Program-made: the position numbers and the translations under genes | Shown: positions 12,801-24,800 of the stretch, one piece after another | Layout of the letters: each line of letters opens with the position of its first letter | Position numbering within the stretch: the first letter of the stretch is position 1 | The notes under the pieces: generated by a model | Database searches by the model: none | What the model was told of the DNA's origin: nothing | The model's input: only the letters and a program-made list of their open reading frames with translations | NCBI RefSeq assembly: GCF_037975245.1 | Contig: NC_092578.1 | Span: 5,557,001-5,621,000, forward strand | From: Apostichopus japonicus | Taxonomy: Eukaryota; Echinodermata; Holothuroidea; Aspidochirotida; Stichopodidae | Direction: 5' to 3' | DNA length: 64,000 bases

Positions 12801-15800
12801 TAGTGTAGGTATTACCCATGATGTCAAAATTCTGTCAACATCAATATTATGTCCCTGGAATTTCTGGGGGAAAATATGGTCTCTTTATTATGAGACCATG
12901 TCTAGCTTTCAACACAAAGAATAGCTCAAAGTCATATTGTGTAACTACTCACAGAATAATGTAATGTTTCACAGTACATTCTTTCTACCTGTTTTTACCA
13001 TTAATATATCATAGTGTAACTTACAAGTCTTTGTTTATAATTAAAGTCCAATATTGAGAAATCGAGAGTAAGTTATCGCAGGTTCGAGAAAAAAGGGAAG
13101 TCAAGTTTTCTAGTCTATTTATATTTGCAATAAAATAAGAATGAGTACATCAGATAAATTTATCACAAAACACCACTGTCCGTATAAATTTTCTTCATTT
13201 TTCAGTATTCCTTGGTTCTTCTTAAATCCAAGAGATAAAATTCCCCTTACTCTCCCTTTTTCATAACGTACTATCTTGCTTTGACGATTGCAAAATGTAG
13301 ATCGTATTTGTTATGTGCAGGAATGGCAACTATGCTGAAATTGCCACAGCAGGAAGCCTACATGAACTGTTAGTCAAACTGCACAAGACGCATGGGCCTA
13401 TTGTCTCATTTTGGTTTGGACCAAAGTTTACCGTTAGTGTAGCCGATCCTGAAATGTTTAAAGATTTGAAGGCTGTGTTCGATAGACCTCGTAAGTACAT
13501 GTCGTTTCATAAAACCCATAGTATTTACTGCACTCTACCCTTACCTGTCTCCATGCCACTTATGCACCCCAATATACCCTAACCTACCTAAATTAGTAAC
13601 ATCTTAGCACTGCGCACCCCCCCCCCCCCATTGCCCTACTTATGGGCCTGGTGGGTCACTGTGTTGTAAGTAGACATTAGAGGATAGCGTTAACTATAGG
13701 GCTTAGTATAAACTTAGCTGGTAGGTTTATAACAATTTGGTCGAATGATATTTGGTATCCTGTGATATGCCAAAGTTATATCTTTGTTCTTTCAAAATAC
13801 GTTTTGTCCACTAAAACCAAATCGTTCATTCATTCACTTATTTGTATTGTCACTTGTACAAACAATTACATATTGTTGCTGTAGTTTCATTGTCATAGTT
13901 TGGTATGTATCACTATCAATTACATTTACAACATTTACAAACAAGGATAATACAGGAATGTTCAATCTACAAATTGTTCAATCTACGTAAAAGTGAGATT
14001 TTGATTGTCTTGCCTTCTGTCCAACCAACGTTTTCCCCGGGCTGGTTGTCCTAGAAAATGAATTGAGCACCTGTGACATGACATTTCCTGCTATTCAGAG
14101 GAAGATTACATGAAAAATCTTTCTCTTGCTGAGCTGACTGCGCGGTTCAAGGAAACTAATACTTGACAGACGTGCATGACCTAAAGGGAAAGGAAAAGGG
14201 GAAATGTCTGCCGAGGAGATTAGAGGAGATACAGTAAAATGGTTCAGGTTTTTGGCAAGTACATGAATTTAATCCCCGTCAAGTTTACATGATTATGATT
14301 AACTTGTTGTCTATTTTTATCTTATAGCTGAGCTGTTCCGGTTGTTTGAGCCTCTGATGGGTCCAGAAAGCATCCAGTTTGCAAATGGCTTTGAAGGACA
14401 CAGACGCCGAAAACTCACCGACCCATCATGGAGTCATGACATGCTTCGACACTTTTGCGAAAGCTTCAATGAAGTAAGTGAATTGTCGACAAATTGGAGT
14501 TTAGCCACTGATTTGAACCGTGATTTTTACAGATTGGTTGTAAAGAATACAAAGCATAGAATCGTGTAAATTTATGTGTTTCTGTGTTAACTATAAACAT
14601 ACAGCAGAAATCTTTATTGGTATTCACAGCTTTCTACATTTCGATTTGGGCCGATTTTTGTATTCCTTTCTTTCTCTTTTGTTACTGTTGCAAGGATATG
14701 TATATTACCTTAGTGAACCACATTCTCTCACCATGCTCCTTCTGTGTTAATTGGTTTATTGTTTATTCTGCAGCTCGGTGAAGAGATGAGTACCAAACTC
14801 TCCTCTTTGCCCAAGATGGAACACATTCCCCTCTCTCAGTACACCCTAGCTCTCACCATCAAAGGACTCTCGCAGACTTCGTTTGGCAATTACTTCAAGG
14901 ATGATAAGCACTGCCACAATATGAAGCATAATTATGACATTGTACACAGAAAACAAAAAATACTCATTGAGAGTAAATTTACTTAACAAATGAGTGTCGA
15001 AACTATTATTCGTTCACATATTGTGTGTTTGAACGAGCTTGCTTAGGTTTGTGTGAGTATTTGTACCATCATGCTTTAATTTACTCATTCGTCCACGCAA
15101 GAAACGTAGAATTAGAGCTTTAGAGGTAATAATACTAGCTTCAAATGATAAAACTATTCGCACATTTAAGTTTACCCTTGACCATGGTAAATTTACTCAA
15201 TCTCTTCAGAAATGTCTTACAACAACGAGAGTTTAAGTACACGTTCGTGTTTAACTTTACTAGTATTAGAATAATCTCACACGCCGCTTTCAAGGACTAC
15301 TACTTCGTACGATGAATACGTCACTTTCACGCGCAGGCTACCTTATACCACGCTCACGAAGTTACGGTTACGAAGTTGTGGTGTTTCGTTAAGCATCTAA
15401 GAGTAAGTATTTTATTGAAAAGATGATCCAACAGCACAGGTCGTGGACTATACCTAACTTTTCATTTTTATATTGATCAACACATTCAGCTACTAGACTG
15501 ATACGTAAAGTCAGTGACAGTTACTTGCAAGGTTACTTGTAAGTTGTAACGTTAGGATAGCCTACTTGGGCAGCTTTGTCCCGTAGTCTTTGTAGGCTAG
15601 GCCTACATCTACGTGTAAGTAGGCATAGACTAGGCGAAAAGAATTGACTAGGCTAGGCATATGCCATCTGAGTTGACGTTGTGAACAGCAGTGTGGCAGT
15701 TGTTCAACTAAGAAATGACCTGCATATGCTACTACTAGTACTATTGTTCCACTTAGCCGAAAGTTTATGACTGCAATGATATATGTGGTTCTGTGTAGTC

Positions 15801-18800
15801 CAGCCTTACTTAATCCTAACGAGTAGCAATTTGATTGTGTTTGTGCAGGCCCTAGCCCTGCCAAAGCAGAGTGGGGCGGGGGGGGGGGGGGTATTAACAG
15901 TAGGCCCTATAGGGTAATATTGTGAAAGAGATCATACTTGTTATAACTACAGATGTACTGTTAAAAACAAAATAATACTAGGCCTAGGGGCCTAGGGCCT
16001 ATTATAAGAACAAATGAACAACCAAATTGCCATGCTACTTGGAAGTTGGAACATCATCTAGGCTACCTTATTAATATTAGCTTAATAGGGTACATGACTC
16101 TTAATTTAGTAAAGGTCGGGTGAGAAGCAGAAGTAGCTTATCATTGGGTCAGCAGAGGTAGAAATATACTATTTTTAAAATGTGAAAGTCAGGCACTAGA
16201 CCTAGGCATTTGAAGAAAATTAGGCTTAGCCTATATGCCTAATTTCATTCAAATTATATAGGTCTGCCATTGTTAATACCAACCCCTTAAACTAAAAGCC
16301 TTCATTATTCTTGCAGTTACAATAGACCACAGAAGTCAATACACAGGCCGCTTAGTTGAATCACCATTGCTACAAAATCCTTCACTAAATTCATAAGTGT
16401 ACCAGTATGAAGTAGTTGATCATGATGAACTAGGCTGGATGAAATTTAGTGAGAAACGTACATCAAATGATGAATTGTCATATTCTGATGATAAGGAGGG
16501 AAGAATAATAAAATTATTGATGTTAGTCAAAGCTCTGTCATGTCCTTGATGTTATTAACAGATGCTGATCGATGTCTCAGAGTTTTAAAATGCATATAGG
16601 CCTAATTTACAGCAGTTAATAGTTTCTCCAACTTTTTGAAGCTTCCTTCTACTTGTTTTTTTATTTTAATTTAATTCAGACTATATTCTTCTCAAAGACT
16701 GAAAAAAAATTATAATATTAATGTGAAAATCAACGGACAATGCCATTGCCTAAAATATTCATGAAGTGCTGCAAACGTTGATGAATATTGACTACTTGCA
16801 AAAGTCTTACTTTTGTCCTAATTTTGGGCTAAAAAATTCTTCTTTTGTCCTGTTTTATCGAGGATTTTGATCCTATACTTCAACTGTATCATAGACTTTC
16901 ACCATAGTCCACTTGAAAGCATGCTCTGTTCAACAGGCCATTGTAGCCATCAGTATAGAAAACTGCCTTGAATCATGATTTTGAATTTAAAGCCATTAGT
17001 TAAATATAGGCACATTGATGCTAATGCCTAAATGAGATTTTATAAATGTTTTAGGCCTACATAGAAAGGTGTTACTGGATAATACCAAGTTACATTTAAT
17101 CAGTCAGTATACTGCTATCGACAGTCTTATCTTTAAATAGCTGGAAAACATATTTCGTACGCTCTTTTTAATGATGTTTTGAAATGAACTGTTTCTTTTT
17201 CATTTCAGATTTTCATAAACACTGCAGAACGACAGTCCTGAAAAGGAGCCAAACATACGCAAAGTAAGCATGGCAGAAAATAGGTGGAATTTAAATTACC
17301 AATGCCCAAAATGTTCGGTCTTTTGGACAGGAAGGTTCAACAAACTCTTAGAACATTTACACTCCATTCACTCTCATGAGCAAAATTTTTCACTAAGATG
17401 CGGGATAAAAAATTGTGAAAAGACTTATGTTAAAATTGATTCATTTAAGAAACATCTGAAAAGGGTGCATAATAATTGTCATTTGGATGAAACACTGTCT
17501 ATGTCTGAGGAAGCAAACATGCAAATGCATTGCGATCATGAAGATACCAATTCTGAAATGCTAGAATATGATGCAAACATAACAGATCAAAGTTCTCACC
17601 TCCAAAATCAACTTGAAAACCAGTATCTATTTCCATATGCAATCCATGTTTTAAAATTGAGAGAAGTTCACAAATTACCTCGGACAATTTTAGATGAAGT
17701 TGCTAGTGAATATAATAAACTCTTTGTTTCAAATCTTCTCGACATTGAAAATGCCATAAATACTGATTTAGCTGCAATGGGTGTAAATATAAAAGATTGT
17801 CCTAACATTCAGGGAGTATTAAAGGAAAACAAACTTCGTAAAGCCATTGAACACATGGCTAGTGAGAATCATCAACTTCACTTTTGTAGACAACAGTTGA
17901 ATATGGTGGATCCCCTACAAATTTGTCTTGGATTTGAAGCATCTGGCAAGAAAGAAACATTCGAATATGTTTCTATTTTAGGTACTTTGCAGTCTATGTT
18001 GCTAAATGCTGAAATTTTAGCACATGTTATCAATGGACATTCATCTAGGGATCCAGATATTATGATGGACTATTGTGATGGAGCCAAATTTAAATGTAGT
18101 AGACTTTTTCAAATTCATTCAACTGCAATTCAAATTCACTTATATGTAGATGATTTTGAGGTTGTAAATCCTCTAGGGACATACACTGGTACCCATAAAG
18201 TTAATGCTATGTACATGTTTATTGGAAATGTTGAACCAAAATATCGATCTTCTGTGAACCATATTCAATTAGTTTGGCTTTGCAAAAGTTCATTAATGAA
18301 AAAATATGGCTTGGATACAATTATCAAACCCCTCATGGATGATCTAAACATTCTAGAGGAACATGGAATTCAGGTAAATGTTCATGGCGTAGAACACAAA
18401 TTTTATGGTTCAGTTTGTAGTGTCATAGCAGATAATTTAGCCAGTCATTTCATAGGGGGATTTACAGAATCTTTCTCAGGTTTTCGTGTGTGCAGGTTTT
18501 GTATGTGCACATCTGAAAGTCTCAGAAAAAATGAGCTTCATCAAAGTCATATGGAAAGAACAGTCAATGCCCATAAGATTCATGTGAGCAGAGTGCGAAA
18601 TGACAGCGAAATGTCAACTGCGTATGGTGTGAAGCTGGATTCGCCTTTGAATTCCCTTCATTATTTTCATGTAATTAATGGGCTACCACCAGACATAGCT
18701 CATGACTTGTTTGAGGGCGTTTGTCCAAAAATTTTGAGCACTGTGATGACGTCATATGTGCAGACAGGTCAAATTTCTGTTGAAACAATCAATAAGAGGA

Positions 18801-21800
18801 TCAATGATTTTCCATATGCAAGTTTTGACAAATCAAACAAACCCACTACATTATCTTGGTCATGCTCTTCAGTTAAGGTAAGGCAAAAAGCCTGTCAAAT
18901 GTGGTGCTTGATGCGCCTTTTTTTCTTGATGTTTTCAAATGACATTGAAGAAAAAGATGAAAAGTGGCAACTTTTGCTACATATCATTGACATTGTGGAC
19001 CTTGTGACTAGTCCTAGTGTGACCAAACAGTCATGTGTTTACCTCAATGGTGTGGTTTTAGATTGCTTAGAGCTGTTTTGTGAGCTATATCCAAATTCAC
19101 ATCTTACACCCAAAATGCATTTTATGACCCACTATGCCAAACAAATGATGCAATTTGGACCTTTATCACATTTTTGGACTTTGAGGTTTGAATCAAAACA
19201 TTCTTACTTCAAAGATATCTCAAGGGCTACTAAAAATTTAAAAAATATAACATATACCCTGGCAAAGAGACACCAAATATTTCAGAGTATCATTATGTCA
19301 ACTTCAGATTTGGGCAAAGAGAACACATTACCGGTACAAGGTGAAATGATCAAGATTGGTGAATTATCACCTGAAATGACACCATTCATTTTGAAAATTA
19401 CTGGGGAATGTGACGAGGTATATGTCTCAATGTCTGTACATTTGAATGGGGTGAGATATGATTCTGGAGCATGTGTTATCCTGAATGTAGTTGAGAGAAT
19501 GTGCCAATTTGGCTTAATCAAACTGTGTTTTTTTCACAATTGCGAGTGTTACTTCATTATTCATGAAATGGATACTGAGTGCTTTGATAGGAATTGTCAT
19601 GCATATGTTGTTGTAGAGTCAAATAGAAAAGTGATCATTCAGAGTAGGAGTTTTCTTGATCACAATGCTTTACCAATGTACAAAGTTGGTACTAAAAGCT
19701 ATGTAGTAATGAAGTACAAGTTGCATCAAGAGTATGCTGGCCTGTAAGCCATTGTCCACATACTTATCAAAAAGGCGAGGAGACCTTTTGTTGCTTTTTT
19801 GCTTGGTATTTTAAGTTTGTGGGTAGCCTTGCAGTACTCTAGCCATAATCAGCACAAACAAGTTTCACATTTTGATACATTTTATATCATTTTTTTTTCT
19901 CATCAGGCTGTGCAGTTTCTAAAGCCTCATCTTCTATAAAAAATAAGCATGCCAAAACTTGCCCTAGCTTTTAAAAATGGTACATGTTTTATCATTGCCC
20001 TTGAAAAATGCAGCAAAGATAACCTAGATGTTACAGACTGTTTTTTTGAAGGGAAAAACACAATCGTATTTTACAGCTTAATTGGGTTTTCAACATTAAT
20101 TAACTTTGTCCTAAAAAGAGCGTGTGAAGTAGAAGTTATCATTGTGAACTAAATCAGTATTAAAGAGCAACAACATGTCAACATTTCATATCACCTTCAA
20201 AGAACAAAAGCAGGTCTTTGAGGTTCAAGACATATCAACTTTAAAGGAAAAAGTGAGAAGTGAATTTCACATAGATGAGGATATCAGGTTTCAACTTTAT
20301 GACAAAACATGGGATGATTGGGTAGATGTGGAAATCCATCAGCTACCACAAAGAGGAAAAATCCAAATAATTACCATCCCTCATGAGGATACACTTCCAA
20401 TAAACTTGACTGACTTAAGCTCAACAAACAGCTTATTTAGTGAAAGTTATAACTTCTCAGATGCTCCAATCCAAATTGAGCCACCCACAAAAAACTTCAT
20501 AAGTAGTATGATTCAACTTGCACACCAAAAAGAAAGTTGCCAATCAACCTCTCAGGCTGAAGATATCTCTTCAGCTTCAACAAGTTCTAGTCATTCATGG
20601 AATGTGGAAGAAGACTGCAGTACCGGAGAGTCAGATGTCAAGAGAAAATGGCTTGAGATGTAAGATACTTAAGTTCCTTTTCTTCAATGTTTTACCCTCA
20701 ATGGTATGATCAACACCCATGCTATAATTTGAAAACTTTCAAATCTTGAAATAACTTGCCTTTACTTGCTGACCTTTACTTGCTGATAGGATCATTGTAA
20801 CATATCGAACAGTAACTGTAATGATTGCTTGGAAACAAGACCCAGATACATCACCGGACATTCTTCTGGGTGTGGTTAAATAACAACCAACAGGAGGAGC
20901 TGATGAAGGGGGGAGGGGGTAGAAGGGGAGGATGGCATAGTTAATGAACTAACACGTTCGTGCTACGGCTAAGGATCTGATGGTAGATGTTGGTTTATAT
21001 AAAATTGCAAAGCTGTGGAGATAACCGGTTTGTTAATCCAAAATATTTCTTCACAGGAAGCAATGGCCAGACAAATTTGCTCTGCCAAGACTGCCAGTTG
21101 TGTTGGAGGGAAAGCTCAACGCAGAGAGAATGCCTAACGACAGAGAAAGGAGACAGATAGTCCAAACATTGTTTGATTACATGGCAGGCTTTACAAGGTA
21201 AGTTAAAGTAACACTTGTTAATAGTAGATTTACTTCACTGATGCCATCCCTCACTTACCATACCTCACAATTTGTTGGGTTACAAAAGAGGTTGCTAAGT
21301 TATGTAGGATATATCTTACCATATTGGTTGTGCAACTGTCAAATTACCGGTTACTCAGGTACAAACAAATCTACCAAATGGATCATTACTGTGGACAAGC
21401 TTAATTGTCAAAGCATTTGTTGTTGAATGATGTCAATTATTTATGTGACAGTTACTTTGGTTATGGAGAAATTCACACATAATCTCTCAAAATATGTTAA
21501 CCCAAAGATGTTCATTCAACAGTGGTCACAAATCTTGCAGTGCTTTTCCATTGGTTATTTTCATGTATTGATAGTTGCCCTTTGGTCCATCAACACACAG
21601 CTATCCATTGTCAGCTCACTACTCAGAGGCAGTGAGATGCTTATTGGAGAAGTACCCCTTCCTTGGAAAGGAAACCATCCCTGGAGCCCGTCCAGTAGTA
21701 AGAGATCACTTTTGAAAATTTGCATAATATGGGTTCAGGGCTGCACACTTGTGCTGAAAGGAATTTTGGTGGATTAATGGTGCAGCTCTTCTCTTGATTA

Positions 21801-24800
21801 CCTCGATTACAATGATTAAATAATTGTGACATCCCTATTGTCATTCAAAAGTACAGTAAGAAATTCTTTCTCTGCATATCGTTTTCAAACTTTTTTATAT
21901 TGAGTCTTGGCATGATATTGATTGATTTGTAGAGCAATACCACAAAATTGTTGTAAGAAAATCAATATTTGTAAGATATTTTGGCAGAAAAACTGCTTTA
22001 GTTTGACTTTTGACAGCTGATGGATTTCACTCTTAAATTTGAGAAATCCCAACATTGGTTTTGAGCTATATTAATTGGACGATCAAAGTGTAATCGTGAT
22101 TGATGGCAATTATTAAATAGTTACAACTTTCAGCAATACTATGGAAGTCTGATGAAAACATCTGTTCTTTGTGTAATATTTCTAGAGCTTGGGATATGGT
22201 CACTGAAGGTTGAATATTATGGAGTTTTAAATAAACAGGTATATGGAGAGCCTGAGAGAGAGGGAGAGTTGGGGGGGTAGGCTTTTGAGGGAAAACATTT
22301 GGGAATCCATGTTCAATATTGACTATCCAATATTTTTATGTACAAATTATTATAATTTTTTTTTAAAACAGGAATACTGGAGAATGAAAATAATGGACAA
22401 GTTCAGGAATGAGAGAAAGCACATGCCAGTGGAAAAGAAGAGAAAAAGTAGTGGAGTGACACCAGCTAAAGCAGTTGATGATCAACAATTAGTAGATGAT
22501 ACAGCCAGTATTCAGAGGCATAAGAAGTAAGTATGTAGGTAGTAAGTAATTTACTTTTTTGATACGGGCTGAATATGAATCAAATAAATCTTCTGCTTTT
22601 TCTTCTGAAAAACAAAACAGAAACACTCTTCTTGCTCATTCTCAACTGTGTCATTTCCATATAGGCATCAGAATGGTAATCAAGGGTTTAAAAATAAAAG
22701 AAATCAATCAAGACTTCTTGTTCTAGAAGGACACGGTGGTGCCTTTTGTTTTGCAATGCATGGTTGGTGTGACCTCCATTTCTTTGATATTTGTGTTTCC
22801 ATAGGTGGATGCAGGAAGAGGCAAGAAGGGCTCGACAAAATGAAGTTAAGATATCACAGATGATGGAGATAACTTTTCAACCAAGAAGAAAATGGATTAT
22901 CGATGAAAAGCCTACTGTAGCTGAGCTGAAGCGAGAATTTCCTTGTCTGTTTTCACAGAGACAGGTAAACCTTCCTCCTACAAAAGCACAAGTTAAAATT
23001 TGCTCCTTGCAACTTCATGATGTGTTTCATACTGTTCTTCATTTCCATTGTTTTTCTTTCTTAATGAAAGTAACATTTCAGCATGCATCATGAAGATAGA
23101 TATGCTTTTTGGTTCTGATTACTTATGTAACCATGACGTTCATGATCATATCTTTATTGTAACATCCATGTAATTGCTTTCTTTGTCTGGTTGTCAAATA
23201 TATCATTCTGCAAAACATTTGCATTCTGCAGTTTGCAGTTTGCATTACAGTTCTTGTTGGGATATGCAAACAACATTTTGAAATGGTTTCATATGTTCAT
23301 TAGTGGAGTAGGGAATGAGATGGTGTTCAATGGCCATACACAGTGGAATATTCTCTTAAATTTATATATTTGCTTCATACTAAGATCAATCTAGACTTCT
23401 ATTTCTCTATGGCATGGACAGAGGCATGCACAAATGGTTTCATGTCTCCACGCCACCCAAGGAGTGTCAGCCTTTTTTGTCTGTTTTTCATACAAATATG
23501 TTTTAATATTTTATTTTCTCATTACAAATTTGCTTTACTGAAATATGAACTTCTACATTTTGTACAACAGATTCTCATCGAGATGAGGCGAATAACCCCC
23601 AGCATTGATGCTTGTCATGCAAAAGATCTTCTGATGAGCAACTTAGAGGCATATGCTAAATATTTAATAGATAGCTGCCAAAGCAAAAAGAATGCTAAAG
23701 CGATTGTTAACAACTACAGAGAGGCAATTGCCAACTTAACCAACGACCAAGCTAAAGGTAATTTTACTTCACTAATGTAGAATATTTATGTATATGAAAA
23801 GCTGATTTCCAGCCATAGTGAAATAGGTAAGAGGTTAAAAAGCACATTTAGTTAATGAACTTCTGAAACGACAATGCACCTTATTCCAAATTATCTCTTT
23901 CAAAATTGTTAGCATACATGAGGTCGTATGCAAAATGTACTGTACTTAATAGTAACTGATGCATATTTAGTACTATTACCATATGTATAAATGTACAAAT
24001 AAAAGCTACAAAAATAAGAGGTAAATCATGTTATTGCAGTTGATCGATTATTCTGGCCTGTTGGCAAGGGAGTTTGGGAAGTGTTAGTTCTTTAATGGAT
24101 TTTTGCAGGATCATTTGGAAGAAACAGTTTTTTTCACAGGTTTTTGCACAAGGACTTAAAAATTGACAAATTGGGTTAAATCAAATAGCCAAAAAGTTAC
24201 AGCATTAAATTTTTATCCACATTTCTTGTTGTGATATTTTGTCCCTTTCTGATATTTGAAATGTCCATGTGCCATTTTTCAAATATTATTAGCACCTCTA
24301 AGACGTGGAGCTCTATTGACAAAGGAATGTGTGCGAATACATACTACATTATATTTTATTCAACTTTCTCTAGAAGCAAAGGTCCTCACAGCTCTTGTAC
24401 TTGTACCGTTCTACTTTAAGGGAGAAAAGCTGTCTTCCTACCTTGTTGGAGATCAGGTATGTTATGATAGCAAAATGCAAACTTGATTCAGGGATTGCTC
24501 AACATAAATTGTTGGCTACTTTGTAAAAAATATATTATGCCCACTTTTTTTTAACCAAACACAACATATATTTATGACAATAATGTGGAAAACCATTGAT
24601 ATGTTTAAAAGGGTTGAAGTTGATTCAAGACTAATGATAATTATTTTTATACATTCTTGTGACTGTTTGAAACTTCATTTGTTTTTTTAATTATTTTATC
24701 TTCTTCAGGAGGAAGATTCACTTCTTACAGCACACCCAAAAGTTTGTTACAAAGGAGATCTGTACGCCCCTGAAGAAATTGTTGTGCAGGCTGAAAATGT

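Noticed and set aside
15880-15893. Long G run inside the transposon, and similar C runs at 4140, 6485, 13618, 46909 and 50150
   Set aside because: Simple homopolymer tracts scattered through the window, with no consistent relation to genes.
17499-17687. Antisense frames inside the transposase (also 19282-19521)
   Set aside because: Shadows of the 825-codon frame.
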